Source of the DNA: Clostridia bacterium
GTDB lineage: Bacteria > Bacillota > Clostridia > UBA1381
DNA length: 64,000 nt
Assembly (NCBI GenBank): GCA_017935675.1
Contig: JAGBHE010000061.1
Location: forward strand, 124,001-188,000
Direction: 5' to 3'
The stretch's first letter is position 1, and each line of letters begins with the position of its first letter. The position numbers and the translations under genes were made by a program. The notes under the pieces are model-generated. The model saw only the letters and a program-made list of their open reading frames with translations, was not told the origin of the DNA and made no database searches. Shown here in pieces: positions 1-9,423 of the stretch.

Positions 1-643
1 CCGTTGAAATCGTTAGCTTTTGCCCGCCGTTTACTTTATAAAAAATAAAGTATAAAAAACTAAGGACAAAATAATCCAATGCCATTGCCAATGCAAACCA
101 TGTTACCTTAGCGCCGGTTGCCAACAGATATATCTTATAAATAGAAACCACTATATATGCAATAAATGTTGAAATTGCCGTGTACTTAGATATATAGTGA
201 ATCTGAAACCATGATTCGAATATCTCGAAGCTTTTAAAAAGCAATTCTGTGCTGTACAAAACAAGCACAAGCTTTGTTGTCATTTCACCGGTATCGAAAA
301 ATGCTGAAAAAGCAATTGTTCCCAAAACACACAGTATTCCGCTCATCAACCGCATAAAAACAGCTGTTCCGAAAATTTCACCCTCTGCTTTTGGATCGTG
401 TATACATTCATATGCCATTATACTCGATAAACCGAGATTTGCGACAGGGATTAAAAATGTTACAACGGCTGCGGCATAACCGATAATACCAAAATTACCT
501 GGTCCCAAATATCGGGCAGAAAAAATAGATATTATAAAGGACAGCACCATTTGTATAATTTTTCCGGCAATTATTGCAGCTGAATTTCTTGCTACTTTTG
601 ATTCTCTTATACCAGATATGCTTTGAATGATTTTTACAAACAT
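1..643 (-). CDS. Wzx-type polysaccharide flippase, N-terminal part (cut by window edge)
   Basis: The reading frame starts with ATG at 643 and stays open for 214 codons to the window edge. The N-terminus is basic and is followed by repeated hydrophobic segments. An early 'SARYLGPGNFG' motif is typical of the oligosaccharide flippases of the MATE/MOP superfamily (polysaccharide biosynthesis protein family), which move undecaprenyl-linked repeat units across the membrane. It lies 2 bp after the upstream glycosyltransferase and is the last gene visible in the polysaccharide operon. The presence of a Wzy-like protein two genes upstream fits a Wzx/Wzy-dependent pathway. The C-terminal half is outside the window. 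Confidence 0.88.
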   Translation of the reverse strand, partial: MFVKIIQSISGIRESKVARNSAAIIAGKIIQMVLSFIISIFSARYLGPGNFGIIGYAAAVVTFLIPVANLGLSSIMAYECIHDPKAEGEIFGTAVFMRLMSGILCVLGTIAFSAFFDTGEMTTKLVLVLYSTELLFKSFEIFESWFQIHYISKYTAISTFIAYIVVSIYKIYLLATGAKVTWFALAMALDYFVLSFLYFIFYKVNGGQKLTIST

Positions 644-645
644 TT

Positions 646-1617
646 CTATCTTTCCCTTTTACCAAACAGTATTACTCTGATTTTTGTTTCAAATTTTCTG
701 TATATCGCAATTCTTTTCGGTAATCCCATTTTTCTGAATACCATCTTGTCATATTCACAATTTCCCATAATATAAACCGGATGCTTAAGTGGGAATTCCA
801 AATCATAGCTCTTTAGTGTAACAATCCAATGAAGCCCCTTCGGTCGTGTTTTCAGCCCACTTTTTTTATATACAGACCTTGATAAAAATCCAACATTATT
901 TATCAAGTTGTATTTTGGTACAATGACTAGCTGTGAATATAGGTGACGCAGCATTGCAAACTGATATGTCCATGCCTGTAATTTTCCGTTATTCATCATC
1001 GATTTCCAACGTTCCTTTCCTATTTTTTCATAATGGTCTAAATAATATTTAGGGAGTCCGAGGTTTTTGTATGCTTCCATTACATGCTTATTTTCTCTGA
1101 ATGACATTTCCCAATCATAGTTATCCCAGACCCTTTTCCATGTTGCCCATCCCCAAATTGATCCTGTTTTGCAAAAGCAATAGCTATCTCCGCCAAAATC
1201 ATACTTGCCGGCATGATTCATACCACTTATCATATTAATACGCAAATCATTTTCATATCTGTCAAGCATTTCTTTACAAAAGTAAAAAAAGGATTCATTA
1301 GGTACGCAGTCATCTTCTAATATTACCAGTTTTTCAGTAGATTGAAACGCCCAGTCCAACCCTGTGGATACACGCAATCCGCATCCGAGATTTTTCTCGG
1401 AAAAATTTTTATGCACCTTACATTCCCAGTCAATGTTATTGACTATTTCTCTGCAGGAAAGTATTTTTTCTATATCATGGTCATTTCGCGGTCCATCCTG
1501 TATTAAAAACAATTCTGAAGGAGCAATTTCTCTCACTCGTTCAAAAACCTGTTTAAAATGGTCAGGTCTATTAAAAAAAACCAATGCTATTGATAAATCT
1601 ATTTTATTTGCTCTCAT
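646..1617 (-). CDS. GT-A fold glycosyltransferase (family 2-like / HlpA-like)
   Basis: This is a 323-aa cytoplasmic protein. The N-terminal 'ALVFFNRPDHFKQVF' and the 'ILEDDCVP' acidic motif near residues 100-106 match nucleotide-diphospho-sugar transferases of the GT-A fold, where the acidic pair binds the metal and nucleotide sugar. A start at 1644 is also open, but ATG at 1617 has an AGGAG 9 bp upstream and gives a 14-bp overlap with the polymerase gene, so it is preferred. The protein presumably adds one sugar of the repeat unit; donor and linkage cannot be read from the sequence. Confidence 0.8.
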   Translation of the reverse strand: MRANKIDLSIALVFFNRPDHFKQVFERVREIAPSELFLIQDGPRNDHDIEKILSCREIVNNIDWECKVHKNFSEKNLGCGLRVSTGLDWAFQSTEKLVILEDDCVPNESFFYFCKEMLDRYENDLRINMISGMNHAGKYDFGGDSYCFCKTGSIWGWATWKRVWDNYDWEMSFRENKHVMEAYKNLGLPKYYLDHYEKIGKERWKSMMNNGKLQAWTYQFAMLRHLYSQLVIVPKYNLINNVGFLSRSVYKKSGLKTRPKGLHWIVTLKSYDLEFPLKHPVYIMGNCEYDKMVFRKMGLPKRIAIYRKFETKIRVILFGKRER

Positions 1618-2860
1618 TGCTCTCTTTCTCCTCTTTATTCCCACTTAACAGATCATTTATAAACGGTGCAAGTATAAATAACGGTGCACATGTTACAACA
1701 ACTGAGATGGGATTCAAAAATCCTAAAATTACAAAAGCTATAAATGTTCTTTTATAAGGCTCCAGGCTTCTATTCCTTGATATAATGCTGTTTTTTATAT
1801 TCATATATGTATTTTTCCAGAAGGCAACAAGCAAAGAAGTCACAAATACCCCATACCTTGCAAGCGTATCAACCCATTCTGTGTGCCAACCAAAAGAATT
1901 CTTTGTTTTCCCCAGAAAACCGCCGATAAAAGGATGCTCTGCAAAAATTCGCAAACTCCATATCATACGGTCAAACCTTTGACCTTTTCCTGTGTAATAT
2001 GATACGCCTGTGGTTTCACTTCCAGTCAGACTACGTAAAATTGACGAAAGTCTTACTCTCGTAAGGTCAGGCAAAAATCTCCAGTCATATATTATATCTG
2101 CAATAATATTAAGCATATATCTTAAAATAATTAAAGCTATAATAATATATATCCATTTATTCCTGTTTGGCAAAATCTCAAACAAAGTAAATCCGACAAT
2201 CAATACAAATGCAGTTGAATACGCAGATTTTGCGACTACAACAAAAATTAATATTTCTAAAAAGATAAAAAATATCTTTTTTATTTTTTTCCCTTTTACG
2301 TTTCTTATCGAGGATATAATAGCAATATATATTAATACCGTTGCATATATAAAATCAAATCCTCCGACTCGAAAACGTCCCTGCTCGTTAATGCCGGTTG
2401 TATTTTCCCGAATAAAATCCCCATCATACGATGAAACAAAAAAGAGTGTATATACCAAGCTTATTACTATTAATACCAGATAAAAATACAAAATGAAATT
2501 TCTTGTTTTTGTATTTACACTTCTTATATATGAATACGTAAACCAATACAACATTAAAATCAATACATTATTATTGAACTCTTTTGCATAAAAAATACTT
2601 TTTTCTACCGTAAGCATCATACAATACAGATACGTCACTGCAAACAATACTATTCCGTAAAAAACATTCCACTTCAATGATTCTCTGCAATATTTCTTAT
2701 CCGATACAAGCATTGCAGCAGATGCAATCCCAATAAAACCAATCATGAATACTATTTTATAAACGCCCACTGACATAACAAGTGCAGTTCTTATTATTGC
2801 CAACAGAAAGAAAACAGTAGGCAGATGCCAAATTATTCGTTCTTCTTGAACTCTTAACAT
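1604..2860 (-). CDS. O-antigen/exopolysaccharide polymerase-like membrane protein (Wzy-like)
   Basis: This is a 418-aa, very hydrophobic protein with about ten to twelve predicted membrane segments. A larger polar loop between the later segments contains 'GQRFDRMIWSLRIFAEHPFIGG', the region where O-antigen ligase/polymerase (Wzy_C) proteins carry the 'HP..G.G' motif. It probably polymerises lipid-linked repeat units on the outer face of the membrane. ATG at 2860 follows AAGGA at 8 bp. It lies inside the polysaccharide operon between a GT4 and a GT-A transferase. Primary sequence in this family is poorly conserved, so the call rests on topology, motif and context. Confidence 0.75.
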   Translation of the reverse strand: MLRVQEERIIWHLPTVFFLLAIIRTALVMSVGVYKIVFMIGFIGIASAAMLVSDKKYCRESLKWNVFYGIVLFAVTYLYCMMLTVEKSIFYAKEFNNNVLILMLYWFTYSYIRSVNTKTRNFILYFYLVLIVISLVYTLFFVSSYDGDFIRENTTGINEQGRFRVGGFDFIYATVLIYIAIISSIRNVKGKKIKKIFFIFLEILIFVVVAKSAYSTAFVLIVGFTLFEILPNRNKWIYIIIALIILRYMLNIIADIIYDWRFLPDLTRVRLSSILRSLTGSETTGVSYYTGKGQRFDRMIWSLRIFAEHPFIGGFLGKTKNSFGWHTEWVDTLARYGVFVTSLLVAFWKNTYMNIKNSIISRNRSLEPYKRTFIAFVILGFLNPISVVVTCAPLFILAPFINDLLSGNKEEKESNESK

Positions 2861-2886
2861 TATCTCATTCCTTATAAATCTTTTTT

Positions 2887-4131
2887 TTACTTAAAGATAT
2901 TTTTATCTAATTTAATTAATTCTGTATATACATTCATATATGCATTTACCATAACATCAACACTGTATCTTTGCTGAGCCATCATTGATATATGCTCCCT
3001 ATCAGGCTCCGACATTAAATACTTTTTGATTATTGATGCCAAATCCGCAACATTCCCAAAGTCACAAAAATCGGTGTATTCTTTTATCCCTATGCTTTCA
3101 GGTCCCCATGATTTGAACCCGACTGCCGGTGTCCCGCAACACAGTGATTCCGCTGTTGTCATTGAAAACGTTTCCCGCATACTTAATACTAAAGACAAAT
3201 CTGCAATATTATATATTTTTGCCAACTCATTTTCATTCTCAACCCGTCCGATATTTATTATATTTGACGGCAGACCATTGATGCTGTTATTTGAACCAAC
3301 CAGAATAAATCGAATATTTTCATGATACATCAGCTTTGCAAGCTCCACAAAATAATATCCGCCTTTATTATTATACTTGTCAGTAGAAAATTGTGCGGTT
3401 ACAAACAAAACAATTTTTTTGTCATTATCTATATTATACTTTCTTTTTACTTCATTGTGATTAATGCTCAATTTCTTATAGATATTCGTATTAATACCGT
3501 TTTCTACAATATAATTCGGAAAACGCCCTAAAATTGCTGACTGTCTTGAATTATCATATACCCATCCAGATACTGAGGTTACACTTAACCTTTCACAGCA
3601 GCCAAATGCATCATACATCTTCTTCCATGATTTTGCTGTATTATCCCTTTTCATAGGTCCAACATACGATTTTAAATGCTCACAGTTTCCACATCCGGCC
3701 TTAACCCATTTTTTACATTCATATGAATGTGGGCAATTCCCAGTATAAAACATCTCACAATGATTAGTCACAACTACCGGATAGTTATGCTTTCCAAGAT
3801 ATGTAATAAGCCTATATAAATTCAGCGAGCTGCTGTTCGGACAATGAAAATGCACTATATCAGGCTTTTCTTTTTTTATCAGTCCTTTTAATTTATATGT
3901 CGGTAACGGTGCAAAGCCATAATTCATACCGGTTATATAGTGAATTCTTCTGTATATACCTGATTCATACTTTAATCCCAACCTGTATCTACGGTCATCC
4001 TTATTTGTAGGTGAACCTGTTTCATATGCGACAATACCTGTATCACCTCTGCTGTTGAGATATTTACATATTGAATTTATAAGTTTTCCCGTACTTCCGC
4101 CGTCAGTACAATTAACAAATAATACTTTCAT
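2887..4131 (-). CDS. Glycosyltransferase family 4
   Basis: This 414-aa GT-B fold protein has the N-terminal glycine-rich loop 'CTDGGSTGKLI' and the C-terminal GT4 signature 'AESLCCGTPAVGF' that binds the donor nucleotide sugar. Between residues 125 and 155 there is a cysteine cluster (C-x8-C-x5-C-x7-C-x2-C pattern) following 'NHCEMFYTGNC'. The same insertion occurs in the GT4 at 8223-9419, so the two are likely paralogues or share a subfamily with a structural metal site. It is the gene downstream of the TAG-interrupted glycosyltransferase. Confidence 0.85.
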   Translation of the reverse strand: MKVLFVNCTDGGSTGKLINSICKYLNSRGDTGIVAYETGSPTNKDDRRYRLGLKYESGIYRRIHYITGMNYGFAPLPTYKLKGLIKKEKPDIVHFHCPNSSSLNLYRLITYLGKHNYPVVVTNHCEMFYTGNCPHSYECKKWVKAGCGNCEHLKSYVGPMKRDNTAKSWKKMYDAFGCCERLSVTSVSGWVYDNSRQSAILGRFPNYIVENGINTNIYKKLSINHNEVKRKYNIDNDKKIVLFVTAQFSTDKYNNKGGYYFVELAKLMYHENIRFILVGSNNSINGLPSNIINIGRVENENELAKIYNIADLSLVLSMRETFSMTTAESLCCGTPAVGFKSWGPESIGIKEYTDFCDFGNVADLASIIKKYLMSEPDREHISMMAQQRYSVDVMVNAYMNVYTELIKLDKNIFK

Positions 4132-4175
4132 AACAATTACTCTAATCTGATAATTTAGTTCTTTAAATTCTTCAT

Positions 4176-5387
4176 CTATAAAAGCTTCATCATATCCATA
4201 AACTTTTTCATTTGTGTCTTGTTACTTTTTGTTAAAATAAATTGTCTGGCCCTGTTTCCAATCATTCCTCTTTCGCATAAACTCATTTCACATATTTCAA
4301 CTATTTTATCCTTTATACAAGCTTTGCTCGTCACATCAAAATAGTTTAAATATTCATCATACTCATCAGGAATTCCTGCAAGCTTGTACATAACAACAGG
4401 AGTACCGCTTAACATATACTCCATTGTCTTAGACGGAAAGCTATACTTTGTAAACTCATCTGTTGCCGATCTCGGATTTACCAACACAGTCGCCTAGCGT
4501 TGTAATTTTAATATTTTACTTTTAGGCAAAAATCCCAGATACTTGATTCTCCGGTCTTTTTTCGCATATGCTTCTACAATCTTTATATCACCCATTTGAG
4601 GTCCGCATATCCACAGCTCATACGAATCATCATCTATCGTTACAAACTGTTCCAGCAAGTCAATTAAACCAAATTTTTTATTGAGTGAACCGGTGTACAG
4701 CACCACCTTATTCTTTGACCTTTTAATTTCGGGTAAATCTGTATCATCTTCTGTCTTTGGCAAAAAACCCTCAATAACCGTATATGGTTTATTGCCAATA
4801 TTCAGCGGTCCTTTCATTGCCTCTGTCAGTAATATATATCCATCAGCAAGCCTCGCAGCTTCCATTTGTTCGGCAGCATGTCTTTGATAATACCAATTCT
4901 GAAATTTATTCGGATATTGTATAGCGTATTTTCCCACCAAATCCAAAACAATAAGCACAATCTTTATTCTGTCTTTGTACTCACGCTTTAACCTATGTAT
5001 TAATTTCGTAAATGTATGGCACATTCCGTCAACAATAATTGTAATTTCATCATTTGTTTCTTTAATATACTTACGGATTTTTTTTAAAAATCCGTAATAT
5101 CTGCACATTTCTCGAATATCATAAAAATTTATAAACCCTACATAATCAATTCCGTATGATGATACAAAAAAATTTCTTTTTACTATCAACATCTGGGAAT
5201 TTTTAGGATAAGAACCACATGAAATGGAACCAATCACATCAACATTGGCACCTGTGCACTCATTTAATCCATTTATAATTCCCCACGCATATTGATTGTT
5301 CTGGGGTTGCAGATGATGACCGTTTTTTTTGAGTAAAAATTTTTCTGCATCCTGATCATAGATGTATCCGATAAATAAATATTTCAT
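4176..5387 (-). pseudogene. GT4-like glycosyltransferase interrupted by an in-frame TAG
   Basis: The frame begins at ATG 5387 ('MKYLFIGYIYDQ'), whose ATGA overlaps the stop of the upstream gene, and reads 297 codons to a TAG at 4494-4496. The same frame then continues for 105 codons to the real end at 4176 with 'ATVLVNPRSATDEFTKYSF' and 'MEYMLSGTPVVMY', the conserved C-terminal donor-binding part of GT4 enzymes. 'ILKLQR' before the TAG joins directly to 'ATVLVNPR' after it, so a single sense codon (AAG or CAG by one base change) has probably become TAG. Without readthrough the enzyme loses its nucleotide-sugar site. A sequencing error remains possible. Confidence 0.85.
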
Positions 5388-6544
5388 TTTTTCTTTTTTC
5401 TCACTCCAATCAAATCCAAGCCTCTCAACAAAATATAATATGGAGTTAATAAAAGGCATTTATATTGATATAATTCATGTAAATATCCGTTTTTAGGATA
5501 CAAAACTGTGAGCATATCTCCAAAGGAATCATACAGAGAAATCTGAAATCTCAAAAATTGCAATTTTGAAAATTTTCTCTTTTCAGGATGCAACAATCCG
5601 ACACTTGACAAGACAGTATATATTCTCTTTTCCTTTATTTTCTTTGGTCTGAGCTGTGTCAGCACATTTTCGGGAATCGCTGTGTTGAAAAGCATATGCG
5701 GAATCATCAAAGAAAAATAAACAGCTACTGTTACGTGTGCATCACATGCTTTCTTTACAAACAAATCCCAGTTAATTTCTTTATGATTTACTATTCTGTC
5801 TACATCCATATGAAGTCTTAATCCCGGGGCTCTAACATAGGAATGCTTTGCAGTATGAATACATACCTGCAGAAGATTATCCTCAGGAGATAATATTCCT
5901 ATTTTCGTATTATCGGCATAATAAGCATTCTTTATCAGCTCACTTGTATCAGGCTCTTTATCAAACCGTATCCATCGCCCCGCAATTGCTCTCCATGCCA
6001 ATTCAAACCACATTTTATCACCGTCCGGCATTTCTATATAATATTCAGTCGAGCCATCGCGATAGGCATCTTCAAGATTTTCAAATTCAAATTCACTCCT
6101 GAATTTAAAAACAAATCCATTGTTAATAAGTATCTTATGAGCTTTTTTAAAATCTTCTTTTTTTACGAGTGAGTCAATATCCTCCATCGGACAAGCTGCC
6201 GGATCATCAATCATGTCTGACATAATTCCACCGTTTTTCAAAACAACCATCTTTATTCCGTTTTTATCCATAATGCTGCATATGTCAGATGCTTTATTTT
6301 TCAAAAACGTAAGGCGCGCTTTTTCTTTTAAATATTTTTCCTCCCAATAATCAGGCAGGTCACATAAATTATATTTCTGTATTTTTGATGCAATAACGCC
6401 ATCCATTTCATGCTGAACAGCCAAGTTAAAAAGCTTTTTCATATCAAGCCTCGATAAAACAGGCTTAATATCTTCGTATTTTCCGCTTTCTTTTGCCAAT
6501 GACAGCATTGTCCTTACATATTCATCCTTTAAAATATTAAACAT
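5384..6544 (-). CDS. Nucleotidyltransferase-like protein (NTP_transf_5 family)
   Basis: This is a 386-aa soluble protein. 'MVVLKNGGIM' and 'PMEDIDSLV' about 20 residues later (residues ~98-128) match the G..(x)n..DxD core of the 'uncharacterised nucleotidyltransferase' family PF14907. Members are common in polysaccharide and peptide-modification clusters, and their reaction is not established. It overlaps the APH-like gene upstream by 8 bp and the interrupted glycosyltransferase downstream by 4 bp, so the three are translationally coupled. A role in decorating the polysaccharide with a phosphate- or nucleotide-derived group is an inference from its two neighbours. Confidence 0.7.
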   Translation of the reverse strand: MFNILKDEYVRTMLSLAKESGKYEDIKPVLSRLDMKKLFNLAVQHEMDGVIASKIQKYNLCDLPDYWEEKYLKEKARLTFLKNKASDICSIMDKNGIKMVVLKNGGIMSDMIDDPAACPMEDIDSLVKKEDFKKAHKILINNGFVFKFRSEFEFENLEDAYRDGSTEYYIEMPDGDKMWFELAWRAIAGRWIRFDKEPDTSELIKNAYYADNTKIGILSPEDNLLQVCIHTAKHSYVRAPGLRLHMDVDRIVNHKEINWDLFVKKACDAHVTVAVYFSLMIPHMLFNTAIPENVLTQLRPKKIKEKRIYTVLSSVGLLHPEKRKFSKLQFLRFQISLYDSFGDMLTVLYPKNGYLHELYQYKCLLLTPYYILLRGLDLIGVRKKKK

Positions 6545-7595
6545 TTTTCCTCTCCAAAATATTATTTATAAATTTATCAAAATCACCCACACCGTAATTC
6601 ATAGGCAATTGACATAATTCCTCCATCCTGTAAATAAGCTCTTCAGCAATAATCGTTACGTGTTTCAAACTGTCATTTTGAACAAAGCTTTTAAAATTAT
6701 TTATTTCTCTTATGCCATCATATAAAACAACATTATCATACCAGATACTTCTTACTGATACGGACTCCCAATCAATTATATATATCTTATTGGTGTTATT
6801 TTCTACCCATATATTGCCCGACTGAAGATCTCCGTGACTCAGTATCAAATCAATATTTTCATGGCTGTTTTCAAGCTGCTTTAAGTAATACTCACAAGCC
6901 TTGTCCAAAGCTGTGTAATTAATTTTTTTCCTTAGTTTCTTTATCTGTTTTTTAAGTTCCTCAATCTTAATACATAGTTTTCCTGAATATTCAGATGCTT
7001 TTATGGTCTTTTTTGTGTTTTTCACATAATCCGTCCACAATTTGAATGCCTCATTCTTTAACTTATCTATGTTTTCTGATATTCTTGCTAACGGCACACC
7101 ATCTATTATTTTTTCTTTATAACAAAAATCAGCAAATTCGATTATGGGCAATATGAAATCACAATCATTGCATTTTGTACGAAATTTAATTTCATTTTGC
7201 AGGCAGCTATTTGAAAAACTGGCTTTTACGACAACCGACACAACTTCATTTTTAAAATCAAAAATACGATATTTTCTGTTGCAGGGGTAAATCAATACGT
7301 CATTTGTAATATCTGCATTAATTCGTATTCTCTTTGACGAACATATGCCGAATGAATTAAGACAAATTCTTGTATATAACCACACCAGAAGCCTTTTTTT
7401 CCACGAACCCGTAACATGATATTCGGTATATAAATACTCTTTAACTTTTTTTGATGGCCTGTTACATATAATGGCATTAAGCTCGGGATAAATATAGAGT
7501 TTGATTTTTTTCCCGGAGTTTCGGAAAAAACTTGTCAAAGTCTCATCATTAATTTTATAAAAATCCTCTCGCTTTAACATATAAGATATTTTCAT
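6537..7595 (-). CDS. APH/choline-kinase-like phosphotransferase
   Basis: This 352-aa protein has the Brenner motif of aminoglycoside/choline phosphotransferases, 'LSHGDLQSGNIWVE' (His254, Asp256, Asn261), followed by 'YIIDWESV' with metal-binding Asp275. The N-lobe is divergent. Enzymes of this fold phosphorylate small hydroxylated molecules, and within a polysaccharide operon a sugar or polyol is a more plausible substrate than an antibiotic. It overlaps the thymidylate-kinase-like gene by 4 bp (ATGA) and the nucleotidyltransferase-like gene by 8 bp. Confidence 0.75.
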   Translation of the reverse strand: MKISYMLKREDFYKINDETLTSFFRNSGKKIKLYIYPELNAIICNRPSKKVKEYLYTEYHVTGSWKKRLLVWLYTRICLNSFGICSSKRIRINADITNDVLIYPCNRKYRIFDFKNEVVSVVVKASFSNSCLQNEIKFRTKCNDCDFILPIIEFADFCYKEKIIDGVPLARISENIDKLKNEAFKLWTDYVKNTKKTIKASEYSGKLCIKIEELKKQIKKLRKKINYTALDKACEYYLKQLENSHENIDLILSHGDLQSGNIWVENNTNKIYIIDWESVSVRSIWYDNVVLYDGIREINNFKSFVQNDSLKHVTIIAEELIYRMEELCQLPMNYGVGDFDKFINNILERKNV

Positions 7596-8230
7596 TTATT
7601 AATAATCTCCATTGTTTCGTAAAAGACTTCATCTATGGTCTTCGTTGCATCAATAATATATTTCCATCTATTTGATTTTATTTCTTCCATATACATTTTT
7701 ATTCTTTTCTCACGCACTTCTATGGGTTCGGGCCATGGCTCATCCTTTAATGTTGAACGATACATTGATACTTCTGCAGGAATTACATAAATTATAGAAT
7801 ATTTCGGTTTTTTATAAATTATTTTGCATATATTCCAAGCTATCCATTTTTCATAATCAATATCAAAATATTTCATCTTTAAATCTATATACGAATCCCA
7901 AAAATATCTATCTGCAAGAATAGTCGTTCCAAACAACTCGATTATTCTGAAATATATTCCATAGTATAATGATATATCCATTATTGAAAGCCATAGTAAA
8001 AGTCTGCGTTTTTTTGAGTTTGTATGAATTGCTTCTCTGTAATCAGCTTTTTCACTATCCAATAAGCCCTTATCTCTGCGAATAAGGGTTTTAAAAAACT
8101 CAAGCACAGGTGTATAGCCAATACGGCTATGTATAATTTTACACTTAATATGCTGTTCTGTAAGCTTTTCATACACTTTATCTATTTGCGTGGACTTACC
8201 TCCACAATCTATACCGCTGAAACTAATCAT
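7592..8230 (-). CDS. Thymidylate-kinase-like P-loop kinase
   Basis: This 212-aa protein begins 'MISFSGIDCGGKST', a P-loop (residues 6-14) in the exact N-terminal position found in dTMP kinase, and has a 'DRYFWDSYIDLK' segment resembling the kinase DR(Y/F) motif. It is more divergent than housekeeping Tmk, and its place within a glycan operon argues for a specialised phosphoryl-transfer role. It overlaps the upstream GT4 by 8 bp and the downstream APH-like kinase by 4 bp. The substrate is unknown. Confidence 0.75.
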   Translation of the reverse strand: MISFSGIDCGGKSTQIDKVYEKLTEQHIKCKIIHSRIGYTPVLEFFKTLIRRDKGLLDSEKADYREAIHTNSKKRRLLLWLSIMDISLYYGIYFRIIELFGTTILADRYFWDSYIDLKMKYFDIDYEKWIAWNICKIIYKKPKYSIIYVIPAEVSMYRSTLKDEPWPEPIEVREKRIKMYMEEIKSNRWKYIIDATKTIDEVFYETMEIINK

Positions 8231-9419
8231 TTAAACACCTTTTATATACATCAATATATTCTTTATATTTTTTTGTTTTGTCAAAATTCCGTGAGTGCTT
8301 TAAGAGATTTTCTTGTGAAAAATTTGCTTTTGTAATTCCATTTATAAGACCTTCTATATCACCTTTGGGCACTACAATTCCACTTTCCGGCGATATACAC
8401 TCAGGACTGCCGCCTGTATCATATGTAATAACAGGAGTACCACATGCAAGGGCTTCAATATTGACCGTAGGCAAATTATCTTCCATGGTTGGATTTACAA
8501 ACACGTCAGCCTCAGTATATATTTCTGCCAGTTCTTTTATACTGTTTGTCCTCTTAACTCCTATAATATTTTGGGGTAATTCACTTAACTGTTTATCACT
8601 TAACCCCACCATCACAATTATTTCTTTACTGCTTATTCTTTTTGCAAGCTCTATAAAAGTATCAAAACCTTTTCTTTTGTCCCAAATATTTGCAACACCA
8701 AGTATTATTTTTTTACCTTCAATACTGTACTTTTGTCTAAAATTACTTTCTGTAGGTTTAAATTGTGTTAAATCAATACCATTATGAATTACAGTAATAC
8801 TTTTATCCTTTAAGAATGACTGACGTGCCTGAGCCGCTATCCATTCAGAAATTGCTATAAAATGCAGATTCTTTACTGAATTGAAGAACTCTGATTTTTT
8901 TAAGTAGTTTTTTTTTGAATTGTCAAGTAATATACTTGTAGGATATTCTTTTTTTTGAGGGCATTTAAAACATCCCGTCTTCCATTTATTGCACCCTGCA
9001 TTATCATAATATGCACAATGCCCTGTAAAGGGCCAGCAATCATGCAGCGTCCATACAACAGGAGTATCAATTTTGGAAAAATATTCAAACAACACTTCTA
9101 AATTTATATAATATCCATGTATGTTATGCAGCTGTATTATATCCGGATTATATTCTTTTATTTTTTTCACTAAGCCGTATGTTGCTTTTTTTGAATAAAA
9201 TCCCGTTCTGTCTGTTAATCTGGAAAGCAGTGCATGGCACAACACATCATATTTATTCCCGATTTTAACAATATCATTTTTATCTATATTCTGCGCTTCT
9301 TCCCTACCGTATGCAATGACACATTCATGACCGTTACTTTTTAATGTGTTATATATATCGGTTGCAATTCTACCAGTACTTCTTATTCCGCATACACTAT
9401 TTATTTGAAAAACCCTCAT
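8223..9419 (-). CDS. Glycosyltransferase family 4
   Basis: This is a 398-aa GT-B protein. The N-terminal 'SVCGIRSTGRIATDIY' loop, 'HNIHGYYINL' in the acceptor domain and 'EALACGTPVITYDTGG' in the donor domain are typical GT4 features. A cysteine cluster follows 'LHDCWPFTGHCAYY' (residues ~125-160), as in the GT4 at 2887-4131. It presumably adds a hexose to the growing undecaprenyl-linked unit. It starts only 4 bp downstream of the preceding GT4 gene. Confidence 0.87.
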   Translation of the reverse strand: MRVFQINSVCGIRSTGRIATDIYNTLKSNGHECVIAYGREEAQNIDKNDIVKIGNKYDVLCHALLSRLTDRTGFYSKKATYGLVKKIKEYNPDIIQLHNIHGYYINLEVLFEYFSKIDTPVVWTLHDCWPFTGHCAYYDNAGCNKWKTGCFKCPQKKEYPTSILLDNSKKNYLKKSEFFNSVKNLHFIAISEWIAAQARQSFLKDKSITVIHNGIDLTQFKPTESNFRQKYSIEGKKIILGVANIWDKRKGFDTFIELAKRISSKEIIVMVGLSDKQLSELPQNIIGVKRTNSIKELAEIYTEADVFVNPTMEDNLPTVNIEALACGTPVITYDTGGSPECISPESGIVVPKGDIEGLINGITKANFSQENLLKHSRNFDKTKKYKEYIDVYKRCLND

Positions 9420-9423
9420 AACA

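Noticed and set aside
4494..4496. Genome-wide reassignment of TAG to a sense codon
   Set aside because: TAG is the ordinary stop of other intact genes here (646-648, 52686-52688, 54409-54411), so a local mutation or error is more likely than a changed code.
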